Assembly (NCBI GenBank): GCA_947625695.1
Contig: CANQPO010000011.1
Span: 1 to 43,061, forward strand
Reading direction: 5' to 3'
Length of the DNA: 43,061 nt
Source of the DNA: an uncultured Clostridia bacterium
GTDB taxonomy: Bacteria; Bacillota; Clostridia; Christensenellales; Borkfalkiaceae
In this document: positions 33,203 through 40,900 of the stretch, piece by piece
How positions within the stretch are numbered: the first letter of the stretch is position 1
How the letters are laid out: each line of letters starts with the position of its first letter
Program-made: the position numbers and the translations under genes
The notes under the pieces: model-generated
What the model saw: the letters and a program-made list of their open reading frames with translations, nothing else
What the model was told of the DNA's origin: nothing
The model's database searches: none

Positions 33203-35503
33203 ATGAAGAAAATCGTCCCCGAATATCTCTTTTCGCCCGAAGAACGCAATGAAGTAAAGGAACTTGCGCGCGCACTCGATCTCACCGAGACGACGGCGGG
33301 CATTCTCTTTTCGCGCGGGCAGAGGGACGAGGAGAGCATGCGGCGGTTTTTGCACCCTTCGCGGAAGAACTTCTTGTCTCCCTTCCTGATGAAGGGGATG
33401 AAAGAGGCGGTCGAGCTTATCAAAGAGGCGCGCGACGGGGGCTGGCGGGTGGCGGTATTCGGCGACTACGACGCCGACGGCATCGGCGCCTGCGCCATCA
33501 TGTACCGCGCCCTTCGGGAATTCGGCGTCGAGCCCTATCTCTACGTCCCCGAGCGGGAAGAGGGGTACGGTATGAGCCTTTCCGCCATCGATGCGATCTT
33601 CGACGAATATTTGCCCGATCTCATCATCACGGTGGACTGCGGCATTTCCAATTATAAAGAGGTAAACTACATCAAGGAGCAGGGCGCCTACGTCATCGTC
33701 ACCGATCACCACGAGCTGCCCGAAATTTTACCCGACTGTATCTGTATCAACCCCAAGCTGAAGGACGATTATCCTTTCGACAATCTCTGCGGCGCGGGGG
33801 TTGCCTTCAAACTCGCAACGGCGCTCATCGGCGAGCGGGCATATTCCCTTCTCGATTTTTGCGCCCTCTCCACGGTCGCGGACAGCGTTCCCTTGACGGG
33901 GGAGAACCGCGACATCGTCTACGAAGGACTCGCCATGATGAGAAGGGACCTTCGCCCCGTCTTTGCCGCGCTCCTTGGCAAGAGCGTGGAACTCACTGCG
34001 CAGACGCTTGCCTTCAGCCTCGCGCCCCGCGTGAACGCGGCGGGCAGAATGGGGGACGCGCGCGCCGCCCTGAAGCTGTTTACCACCGAGGACGAAGCGG
34101 AAATTTTCGACCTTGCCGCAAAACTGCAGGCGTACAACCTCGAACGCCAGCAGCTCTGCGACGACGTTTACGAACGCGCGCATGCACAGATCACGGCGCA
34201 GGGCGCATATGAAAATATCGTCATGCTCGTGGGCGAGGATTGGCACGCGGGGCTTCTCGGCATCGCCGCCGCGCGGCTCGCGGAGGAATTCGCCCGCCCC
34301 GTCATTCTGTTCATCAAAAAGGGCGGCATGCTCCGCGGGAGCGCCCGCAGCGTCGAAAACGTCAATATCTTCGAAGCGCTCAAAAGCGCCACCTCTCTCA
34401 TTGAGGAGTTCGGCGGCCACGCGCAGGCGGCGGGGGTCAATATCAAAGAGGAGAACTTTCTCCCCCTCAAGCGCGCGCTGGACGAATACTTACGGGCGCA
34501 CTATTCCCGCGACGAGTTCGTTCCCACCATTGTGGTCAACGAGGAGTCCAAGGGCGCTCTTTCCCGCAAACTTGCGGGGGAACTCGAACTTCTGGAGCCC
34601 TACGGCGTCGGCAATCGCCGCCCCCTCTTTGTCACGACCCTCGGGGAGACGAACGCTCTCCCCATCAAGCCGCTCTCGCCCCATCTCTCCCTCTCGGACG
34701 GGGGGACGGAGTTCATGTACTTCGGCGGCTACGCCGATCTCAAACTGTTGAGGAGCCGCGTCAAAAAGCAGGCGGTGTTCGAATACAATCTCTCCACCTA
34801 TCGCGGCAGGGAGAGCTTAAAGGGCTTTATCCGCTCGGTCGTCTACGACGCGGACAGCGCGGACGGCGAGGAGGGGTTTGAAAATCTCATCCGCTCCTTC
34901 GGCGGGAACAGGAAGGTTTGCACCCCTATGACGGGGAAAGCGCTCAACGATCTCATCGCCCAAAAGGACGGGGCGGGCGCCTACGGGCTGTGCGTGGTGG
35001 CGCAGGAGACGGAGTCGCTTGCCGCCTTCCCCGCGCTCAAGGGCATTCCGCGGGACGTCTTTCGTCTCTCCTCGGGGAGCGTGAGAAACGTCGTGCTCTT
35101 GAGTCCCGACCCCGATTGCGACCTTTCGGCCTACCGCGACGTCGTCTTTTTGGAGACCCCCGCCGCAGTGCCGCAGAGAACGGGAAAAGCCAACCTGTAT
35201 GCAAATTCGGACGTTTCGCGCTTCCGCAGTTTAGAGCAGATCGACGTCGGGCGGGCGGCGATGGTGGAGGCGTTCCGCAAGTTGCGCGCAGCCGAGGGCA
35301 CGCCCGTCGGGGAGACCTATCTTCAAACGGCGCGGCGGCTGCGGGCGGAGAACGAAAAACAGCTCGTCTTTGCGCTCGCCGTCTTTTCCGAGCTCGGGCT
35401 CCTCTCCTTTGAGGCGGGGCGGCTCGGGATCGTAAAGGAGAAGCGCGCCGAACTCACCGATTCTGCGATCTATTCCACGGCGCTCGCGCTCACACAGGGG
35501 TAA
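33203..35503 (+). CDS. recJ: Single-stranded-DNA-specific exonuclease RecJ
   Basis: 766 residues. RecJ degrades single-stranded DNA 5' to 3' in recombination and mismatch repair. The DHH-family motifs are present: GDYDADGIGACAIMYRAL, LIITVDCGISNY, VIVTDHHELPEILPD and, in the DHHA1 half, GGHAQAAGVNI. The OB-like segment (about 430-530) follows. The last 200 residues are an additional Firmicute-type C-terminal domain whose function is less clear. Start ATG 33203 follows AGGAAACC. It sits between secF and relA, the usual clostridial order, in what is probably its own transcript or low-level read-through past the secF terminator. No promoter of its own is clear. Confidence 0.95.
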   Translation: MKKIVPEYLFSPEERNEVKELARALDLTETTAGILFSRGQRDEESMRRFLHPSRKNFLSPFLMKGMKEAVELIKEARDGGWRVAVFGDYDADGIGACAIMYRALREFGVEPYLYVPEREEGYGMSLSAIDAIFDEYLPDLIITVDCGISNYKEVNYIKEQGAYVIVTDHHELPEILPDCICINPKLKDDYPFDNLCGAGVAFKLATALIGERAYSLLDFCALSTVADSVPLTGENRDIVYEGLAMMRRDLRPVFAALLGKSVELTAQTLAFSLAPRVNAAGRMGDARAALKLFTTEDEAEIFDLAAKLQAYNLERQQLCDDVYERAHAQITAQGAYENIVMLVGEDWHAGLLGIAAARLAEEFARPVILFIKKGGMLRGSARSVENVNIFEALKSATSLIEEFGGHAQAAGVNIKEENFLPLKRALDEYLRAHYSRDEFVPTIVVNEESKGALSRKLAGELELLEPYGVGNRRPLFVTTLGETNALPIKPLSPHLSLSDGGTEFMYFGGYADLKLLRSRVKKQAVFEYNLSTYRGRESLKGFIRSVVYDADSADGEEGFENLIRSFGGNRKVCTPMTGKALNDLIAQKDGAGAYGLCVVAQETESLAAFPALKGIPRDVFRLSSGSVRNVVLLSPDPDCDLSAYRDVVFLETPAAVPQRTGKANLYANSDVSRFRSLEQIDVGRAAMVEAFRKLRAAEGTPVGETYLQTARRLRAENEKQLVFALAVFSELGLLSFEAGRLGIVKEKRAELTDSAIYSTALALTQG

Positions 35504-35530
35504 GCGCGCAAACAGTTTACGAGGCAGTCT

Positions 35531-37660
35531 ATGGAACCCATTTTAATGAAGATATACGAATATTACACGGGCGAGGGGCGGGACATGCTCCTGCACGCAT
35601 ACGACTTTGCCAAGGAGGCGCACCGCAACCAGAAGCGCGCCTCGGGGGAGCCGTACTTTATCCACCCGTGCGCGGTCGCCGAGATTCTCGTCGATTTAGG
35701 GCTCGACACCGCTACCGTCGCGGGGGCGCTTTTGCATGACGTCATCGAGGACACCCCCAATACCGACGAGGACATCCGCCGCGAATTCGGCGAGGAAGTC
35801 TTATCCCTCGTTTCGGGCGTTACCAAGCTCGACAAGATCGTATTCAAGTCGCAGGAAGAGGAGGAAGCGGAGAACTTCCGCAAGATCTTTGTGGCGATGG
35901 CGAAGGACATCCGCGTCATCATCATCAAACTTGCCGACCGTCTCCACAACATGCGGTCACTCAACTACCTCTCCGCCGAGCGGCAAAAGAAGATGGCGCA
36001 GGAGACTCTCGACATCTACGCCCCCATCGCGGGGAGGCTGGGTATCAGCCAGATCAAGTGCGAACTCGAGGACTTGTGCCTCAAATATCTCGATCCCGCG
36101 GCGTTTGAATTCCTCGTCGAAAACATCCATCAGAAACTCGAAGAACGCACCCGTTTCGTCGATTTCGTCGTCGAGGAGATCAACGAGATCCTCACCGAAT
36201 CGAACATTCACGGCGAAGTGTTCGGGCGGCCCAAGCACTTCTATTCCATCTATAAAAAGATGAAGACGAAGAACAAGACGCTCGACCAGATCTACGATTT
36301 GACGGCGGTGCGCGTCATCGTCGGCACGGTGGACGAGTGCTACGAAGTCCTCGGCAAGATCCACAAGAAGTGGAAGCCCATCCCCGGGCGGATCAAGGAC
36401 TACATTGCAACCCCCAAGCCCAACTTATACCAATCTCTTCATACCACGGTCGTCACCAACTTCGGCCAGCCGTTTGAAATTCAGATCCGCACCGAGGAGA
36501 TGCACCGCACGGCGGAGTACGGTATCGCGGCGCATTGGAAGTACAAGGAAAACCGCACCGAGGAGAGTTCTCTCGATCAGCGCATCGCGTGGATCCGCGA
36601 GGCAATGGAGTGGCAGGGGGACCTCAAAGACAGCAAGGAGTTCCTCGACACGGTCAAGGGGGAGATGTTCAGCACCGAGCTTCTGGTGTTCACCCCGCAG
36701 GGCAAGGTCATCTCCCTGCCCGCCGAGGCGACCCCCGTTGATTTCGCCTACGCCATTCACTCCGAAGTCGGCAACCACTGCACGGGCGCAAAGGTAAACG
36801 GCAAGATCGTGCCACTCAGCTCCACCCTCGAGCTCGGCGACGTCGTCGAGATCATCACTTCGCCCGGGTCCAAGGGTCCCTCGCGCGATTGGCTCAAATT
36901 CATCAAGTCCTCCTCCGCCAAGGCGAAGATCAAGGCGTTCTACAAAAAGAACATGAAGGAGGAGAACATCCGCCTCGGCAGGAGCATGCTCGAAGAGGCG
37001 GCAAAACGCAAGGGGTATGCCCTTTCGGATATCCTCACCGAAGAGAGCTTCAAAAAGGTGTCCGAAAAGCTCTCCTTTGCCTCCATCGACGAGATGCTCG
37101 CCTCCATCGGCTATGGCGCGACCACCGTCAGCCAAGTCATCTTCAAACTCATCGACTATTTCAAGAAGGAAGTTCCCCAGCCCCTCATGCCGCAGGAGTA
37201 CCGCGGCAAACTCGCAAAGGGGTCGGTCATCGTCAACGGCACCCCGGGGCTTCTCGTCAACTTTGCGGGCTGCTGTTCTCCCGTTCCCGGGGACGACATC
37301 ATCGGCTTTGTCACGCGGGGGAGGGGGATCGTCATTCACCGCAGAGACTGTCCCAACATGCGCGGCATGGAGGAAGAGCGTCTGCAGCCTGCGGAGTGGA
37401 TCACGGAGGGCGGCGAGCACTTCAAGGCGGCAATCGTCGTCACGGCGGCGGAGCAGGGCGCGGCGATCGCGGCGATTGCGGGTAGCGTCGCCGAATTAAA
37501 GCTCGGCATCAGCTCCATCAATGGCAGGTACGATAAAAACGAGAACGCCATTATAGACGTCACGGTAACGCTCACCAACCGTCAGGACGTCGAGGTGCTC
37601 ATCAAAAAGATCAAGGCGTACAACAACAAAATTTACGACGTCCACCGCAGCAGCAATTGA
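35531..37660 (+). CDS. relA: Bifunctional (p)ppGpp synthetase/hydrolase (RelA/SpoT)
   Basis: 709 residues; GAGG lies seven bases before the ATG. It makes and degrades the alarmone (p)ppGpp in the stringent response. The hydrolase domain (about 20-190) has the intact HD motif at H69-D70 (GALLHDVIEDT) plus HRNQKRASGEPYFIHP, so hydrolysis should work. The synthetase domain (about 210-340) has YDLTAVRVIV and KDYIATPKPNLYQSLHTTV. TGS (about 380-445, FTPQGKVISLPAEATPVDFAYAIH), a zinc-finger-like segment (NFAGCCSPVPGDDIIGFVTRG) and a C-terminal ACT domain follow. All parts of a Gram-positive Rel are present. Confidence 0.98.
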   Translation: MEPILMKIYEYYTGEGRDMLLHAYDFAKEAHRNQKRASGEPYFIHPCAVAEILVDLGLDTATVAGALLHDVIEDTPNTDEDIRREFGEEVLSLVSGVTKLDKIVFKSQEEEEAENFRKIFVAMAKDIRVIIIKLADRLHNMRSLNYLSAERQKKMAQETLDIYAPIAGRLGISQIKCELEDLCLKYLDPAAFEFLVENIHQKLEERTRFVDFVVEEINEILTESNIHGEVFGRPKHFYSIYKKMKTKNKTLDQIYDLTAVRVIVGTVDECYEVLGKIHKKWKPIPGRIKDYIATPKPNLYQSLHTTVVTNFGQPFEIQIRTEEMHRTAEYGIAAHWKYKENRTEESSLDQRIAWIREAMEWQGDLKDSKEFLDTVKGEMFSTELLVFTPQGKVISLPAEATPVDFAYAIHSEVGNHCTGAKVNGKIVPLSSTLELGDVVEIITSPGSKGPSRDWLKFIKSSSAKAKIKAFYKKNMKEENIRLGRSMLEEAAKRKGYALSDILTEESFKKVSEKLSFASIDEMLASIGYGATTVSQVIFKLIDYFKKEVPQPLMPQEYRGKLAKGSVIVNGTPGLLVNFAGCCSPVPGDDIIGFVTRGRGIVIHRRDCPNMRGMEEERLQPAEWITEGGEHFKAAIVVTAAEQGAAIAAIAGSVAELKLGISSINGRYDKNENAIIDVTVTLTNRQDVEVLIKKIKAYNNKIYDVHRSSN

Positions 37661-38057
37661 TCCCCACGATCTTGCCCTCCCCCCGCTTGTGGTGAGCTCT
37701 CACGCACTCGCCCGCCCCCACGGAGGGGTAGGGGAGGGGGCATTCCCTTGGCGCCCCTCATAGGGGAGCTGTCACCGCAGGTGACTGAGGGGTTTTAAAA
37801 CCCTTTCGGCTCACTTCGTTCGCCACTTTCCCTAAAAGGGACAGCAAGTGAAAAGCGAAACCGCACATAAGCGCGTCATTCCGAGCCGTAACGGCAATAA
37901 CGAAGTTCGACATGGCAATTCCTCGAGGGAATCTTGCTACGTCCAAGCACGATAAAACCGAACTCAAACGCAACAAGATGCCTTCGCGGACTTGCTAACG
38001 GGACTACGTTCCCACATTACGGCTCAGCATGACGCCGAACTCTTAAACACCCACCCC
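37661..38057. repeat. Repeat block between relA and the MBL hydrolase
   Basis: 397 bp with an R6 copy (37707-37741), an R4 copy (37749-37796) with its CACTTCGTTCGCCACTTTCC companion, and a full R1 (37872-38036) that ends only 21 bases before the next start codon. No ribosome-binding site or promoter for the MBL gene is seen. Confidence 0.78.
37872..38036 (+). repeat. R1 element, full copy
   Basis: About 165 bp; ends GCGTCATTCCGAGCCG and TACGGCTCAGCATGACGC. The internal hairpin here reads AATTCCTCGAGGGAATC, with a TCGA centre. Confidence 0.83.
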
Positions 38058-38672
38058 ATGCAAATTTATAAACTTTCCCCAATCGGCTTTGCCGCAAACA
38101 CCTATTTTCTCACAGCCGACGGCGAGCGCGCGCTCGTCATAGACCCCGCCCAACCGCGCGCCCTCGAGGAGGCGGAACGGCTGAAACTCAAAGTTGAGTA
38201 CGTCCTGCTCACCCACGGTCATTTCGACCACATCGGCGGCTGCGCCGTCTTGCAAAAAGCGGGCGCAAAGATCGGGTGCTTGAGCGGCGAGGAAGAGTTC
38301 GCCACACGCCGCAATTTAGGTCGGGAATTCGGCGTCAAAGTCCCGCCTTTTTCGGTCGATTTCACCGTAAAGGACGGCGAGGAACTCACACTTTTGGGCC
38401 TCCACATCAAAGTTTTGGCGACCCCCGGGCACACCGCGGGCAGCGCGTGTTATCTCGTTACGGAAGGGGACGAACGGGCGCTCTTTACGGGCGACACCCT
38501 CTTTCGGGGGAGCGTCGGCAGGACTGACCTTCCCACGGGCAGCGGCAGTGCGCTCGCGGCGAGCCTCAACAAGCTATGCGCGCTTCCCTTCGACTGTCCC
38601 GTGTATGCGGGGCACGGCGAGGATAGCACGCTCGCATACGAAAAAACGCACAACGGGTACTTAAAATGCTGA
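38058..38672 (+). CDS. MBL-fold metallo-hydrolase (glyoxalase II-like)
   Basis: 204 residues from ATG 38058; the open frame upstream to 37992 is repeat. The zinc motif THGHFDHIGG gives H53, H55, D57 and H58; TPGHTAGS and the Asp in LFTGDTLFRGSVGRTD follow, then H in YAGHGEDST. This is the glyoxalase II/hydroxyacylglutathione hydrolase-like branch of the metallo-beta-lactamase fold. The substrate is not known; detoxification of a thioester is a family-based guess. A gene of this type regularly sits between relA and hemZ in Clostridia. Its stop overlaps the hemZ start (ATGCTGA). The R1 repeat just upstream has removed any visible native leader. Confidence 0.92.
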   Translation: MQIYKLSPIGFAANTYFLTADGERALVIDPAQPRALEEAERLKLKVEYVLLTHGHFDHIGGCAVLQKAGAKIGCLSGEEEFATRRNLGREFGVKVPPFSVDFTVKDGEELTLLGLHIKVLATPGHTAGSACYLVTEGDERALFTGDTLFRGSVGRTDLPTGSGSALAASLNKLCALPFDCPVYAGHGEDSTLAYEKTHNGYLKC

Positions 38673-40546
38673 CATCCACCCACAAATGGCTCGAACCCGA
38701 ACTCATGGACGTCGTGCGGCTCTTCCCCTCCGCGGAAGAGCTCGTTCTTTCGTACTTAATGGAAATCTCACCCGTGTTCTCGCCCGCCCCCACTTGTGGG
38801 GAGGACTCTAAACTCTCGCCCGTCCCCACTTGTGGGGGAGGGGTAGGGGAGGGGTCTCCTCATTCTAACCCCCTCCTTGGGAGGGGGACTAAGGGGGTGG
38901 GCGCTCTCCTCGTCCGCAACACCATTCTTCTCAACGGCGCGGCGCACACCTTCGAGCACACCCTCTCCTTCGCCACCGAAACGGAGAAAAAGAGCCTCCT
39001 CAAGCGGTACGCAAAACTCGCTCTTTACGAGGTTTTGTCCAACCATTTTCAAAAAAACCTGCCGTGGGGGTCGCTCACGGGCATTCGTCCCACGCGCCTT
39101 GCCTACGGGGAACTCGAAAAGGGACGGGACTTCCGCGCTCTCTTTGAGGAGCTGAAGGTCTCCAAGGAGAACACCGAGCTCGTCGCCCGCGTCATCGAGG
39201 GACAGCGGGGCATTTACGAGCGCAAGGAGGGCAACGTCGATCTGTACGTCTCCCTGCCATTCTGCCCGAGCAAGTGTAGCTACTGCTCCTTCATCACCGC
39301 GCCCATCGGCAAGACGCGGCAATTCGTGCCCGCCTATCTCGACGCGCTCGAAAGGGAGCTGGAGGGGGCAAAACCTCTCATCAAGAATTTGCGCTCGGTA
39401 TACGTGGGCGGGGGAACGCCCTTTGTGCTCGACCCTCCCGACCTCGAGCGGACGCTCAAAATGCTCGCTCCCCTCATCAAAGAGGGAGTGGAGTACACGG
39501 TGGAGGCGGGCCGTCCCGACGTATTCACCCCCGAAAAACTCGACCTGTGTCAAAAATATGGGGTCACGCGCATCTGTATCAACGCGCAATCGTTCTCGGA
39601 TAGGACGCTCGAGGCCATCGGCAGAAAGCACACCCGCGCCCAGCTCTACGAGGCGTTCGAAATGGCAAAGCCTTACCCTTTTACCGTCAACTGCGACCTC
39701 ATCGCGGGGCTCACGGGGGAGAGCGTAGAGGAATTCCGTTCGAGCGTGGAGGAGGCGATCGCGCTGTCTCCCGAAAACATCACGGTGCACACGCTCTGCC
39801 TCAAAAAGGGCGCCAAACTAAAAGAGGAAAGGCTCTTACCCCCTCCATTGGAGGGGGGTAGGGGGGTGGGCTCCCCCACTTGTGGGGAGAACTCCAAACT
39901 CTCGCCCGCCCCCACTTGTGGGGAGAACTCCAAACTCTCGCCCGCCCCCACTTGTGGGGAGAACTCTAAACTCTCGCCCGCCCCCACTTGTGGGGGAGGG
40001 GTAGGGGAGGGGGCCACCTCATTTTCACCCCCTCCATTGGGGAACCTCTCAACATTACCCCCTCCGAGGGGGTGGAACGGCGACGTTCTCTTCAACAGCC
40101 CTGCGGGCTGTGAGGGTCGCCGCGACAGGAGGCGTGGCACCGCCGACGGGGTTTTGGCGGTCCCTGCCGCCAAAACGGGTAGGGGGGTGGGCTCCCCCAA
40201 AAACACCCTCACCCTTCTTCCCGACGAACATCTCGCCGAAATGATCGCTTTCTCGCGGGAGGCGCTCACCAAGGCGGGGTACGAGCCCTACTATCTCTAC
40301 CGCCAAAAGTACATGGCGGGCGCGCACGAAAACGTCGGCTGGACCAAGAGGGGCTACGCCTCGGTGTACAATGTGGACGTCATGGAGGAGAGCGCGGACA
40401 ACCTCGCCATCGGCTCCAACGCCATTACGAAGCGGGTGATTTTAAACGAGGGGCGCATCGAGCGTCTCGGCTCCCCCAAGGACATTCCCACCTATCTCGA
40501 AAAGGTGGAAAAGCTCATCGAAGAGAAGAACAAACTGTTCTCATAA
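38666..40546 (+). CDS. hemZ: Coproporphyrinogen dehydrogenase HemZ with in-frame repeat insertions
   Basis: 626 residues, versus about 500 in Bacillus HemZ. The radical SAM core is intact: C200, C204 and C207 in FCPSKCSYCSF, YVGGGTPFVLD, EAGRPDVFTPEKL, RICINAQSFSDRTLEAIGRKHT, DLIAGLTGES, then the C-terminal GYEPYYLYRQKYMAGAHENVGW. HemZ proteins are oxygen-independent coproporphyrinogen oxidase relatives, linked to anaerobic haem synthesis. Two extra blocks are present: about residues 37-79 (nt 38775-38901) and about 391-512 (nt 39838-40199). Both consist of R5/R6-type repeats and 36-bp tandem units read in the same frame (SPAPTCGENSKL, PTCGGGVGEG). The second lies in a variable loop between HTLCLKKGAKL and the helix LPDEHLAEM. 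The gene starts by overlapping the MBL stop and ends with a terminator. Confidence 0.9.
   Translation: MLTSTHKWLEPELMDVVRLFPSAEELVLSYLMEISPVFSPAPTCGEDSKLSPVPTCGGGVGEGSPHSNPLLGRGTKGVGALLVRNTILLNGAAHTFEHTLSFATETEKKSLLKRYAKLALYEVLSNHFQKNLPWGSLTGIRPTRLAYGELEKGRDFRALFEELKVSKENTELVARVIEGQRGIYERKEGNVDLYVSLPFCPSKCSYCSFITAPIGKTRQFVPAYLDALERELEGAKPLIKNLRSVYVGGGTPFVLDPPDLERTLKMLAPLIKEGVEYTVEAGRPDVFTPEKLDLCQKYGVTRICINAQSFSDRTLEAIGRKHTRAQLYEAFEMAKPYPFTVNCDLIAGLTGESVEEFRSSVEEAIALSPENITVHTLCLKKGAKLKEERLLPPPLEGGRGVGSPTCGENSKLSPAPTCGENSKLSPAPTCGENSKLSPAPTCGGGVGEGATSFSPPPLGNLSTLPPPRGWNGDVLFNSPAGCEGRRDRRRGTADGVLAVPAAKTGRGVGSPKNTLTLLPDEHLAEMIAFSREALTKAGYEPYYLYRQKYMAGAHENVGWTKRGYASVYNVDVMEESADNLAIGSNAITKRVILNEGRIERLGSPKDIPTYLEKVEKLIEEKNKLFS
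38775..38901 (+). repeat. Repeat insertion 1 inside hemZ (R6 plus R5)
   Basis: Two CCCCACTTGTGGGG hairpins 36 bp apart (38788 and 38824), GGGGGAGGGGTAGGGG, then CCCCCTCCTTGGGAGGGGG and CTAAGGGGGTGGGC. The same units occur between genes elsewhere in the window. It keeps the frame open and encodes about 42 residues. Confidence 0.85.
39838..40199 (+). repeat. Repeat insertion 2 inside hemZ
   Basis: It opens with an R5 unit (CCCCCTCCATTGGAGGGG, 39838 on) and has four CCCCACTTGTGGGG hairpins at 39874, 39910, 39946 and 39982, exactly 36 bp apart. GGGGAGGGGTAGGGGAGGGG follows, then further hairpins (ACAGCCC-TGC-GGGCTGT; GTTTTGGCGG-TCCCTG-CCGCCAAAAC) and a second GGTAGGGGGGTGGGC. About 120 residues are encoded without a stop. 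Confidence 0.88.
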
Positions 40547-40565
40547 AACAAAAGCGCCGCGCGGG
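40531..40565. repeat. 35-bp direct repeat, left copy (hemZ end and terminator)
   Basis: It covers the last codons of hemZ, CTCATAAAACAAAAGCGCC and the first arm of its terminator. It matches 42607-42641 with one difference (34 of 35). Confidence 0.85.
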
Positions 40566-40595
40566 CATATCGCCCGCGCGGCGCAAGTATTTTAA
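40554..40595. terminator. Terminator between hemZ and the XRE gene
   Basis: 13-bp stem GCGCCGCGCGGGC (40554-40566), loop ATATC, complementary arm to 40584. It is flanked by AAAACAAAA on one side and TATTTTAAT on the other, serving both converging genes. The XRE stop overlaps its flank. Confidence 0.82.
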
Positions 40596-40810
40596 TATTC
40601 GCGTAGCCCCAAGAGATAATCGGCAGATACATCGTAAAGTTTGCATAGCGCGACCAACTGCGTATAGCTACATTCAAACGTCCCCTTTTCAAACCGCTGG
40701 TAAACGGGTTGCGCAATGCCGAGTTTCGCCGCCACTTCCCGTTGGGTCATATTTAATTGCTCCCTGCATTCCCGTAATTTTTTTCCGACTTTTTCTTTCA
40801 GATTTTCCAT
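40592..40810 (-). CDS. XRE-family transcriptional regulator
   Basis: 72 residues from the ATG at 40810 (MENLKEKVGKKLRECREQLN), chosen because GAGG lies seven bases before it; starts at 40822 or 40837 are possible. The helix-turn-helix is TQREVAAKLGIAQPVYQRFEKGTFECSYTQLVALCKLY, with the C-terminal SADYLLGLREY also seen in the XRE protein at 20189. It faces the LRR lipoprotein gene, and two palindromes in the shared region cover both promoters. A repressor of the LRR gene and of itself is likely. The signal is unknown. Confidence 0.9.
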   Translation of the reverse strand: MENLKEKVGKKLRECREQLNMTQREVAAKLGIAQPVYQRFEKGTFECSYTQLVALCKLYDVSADYLLGLREY

Positions 40811-40827
40811 TTTCAGCCTCATTTTTC

Positions 40828-40856
40828 TTGACTTCAATATACAGTTTCTGTATAAT
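40828..40856 (+). promoter_or_regulatory. Predicted promoter of the LRR lipoprotein gene
   Basis: TTGACT (40828-40833), 17 bases, TATAAT (40851-40856). The operator at 40838-40854 lies in its spacer and -10. The ATG is at 40901 with AAAGGAG before it. Confidence 0.88.
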
Positions 40857-40865
40857 TGAAATCAA
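40836..40865 (-). promoter_or_regulatory. Predicted promoter of the XRE gene
   Basis: On the minus strand TTGATT (40865-40860), 18 bases, TATATT (40841-40836). It overlaps the opposing promoter and the operator. Confidence 0.65.
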
Positions 40866-40887
40866 TTTGATACAGTAAATGTATCAA
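40838..40887. promoter_or_regulatory. Two predicted XRE operators
   Basis: Site 1 is the perfect palindrome TATACAGTTTCTGTATA (40838-40854). Site 2 (40867-40887) has arms TTGATACA and TGTATCAA around GTAAA. Both share ATACAG-N4-TGTAT and their centres are 31 bp apart, about three helix turns. Site 1 covers the -10 of both divergent promoters. Confidence 0.8.
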
Positions 40888-40900
40888 CAAAGGAGAAAAG

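Noticed and set aside
39874..40015. 36-bp direct repeats as a CRISPR array
   Set aside because: Units are back to back with no unique spacers, lie within the hemZ coding frame, and no cas gene is in the window.
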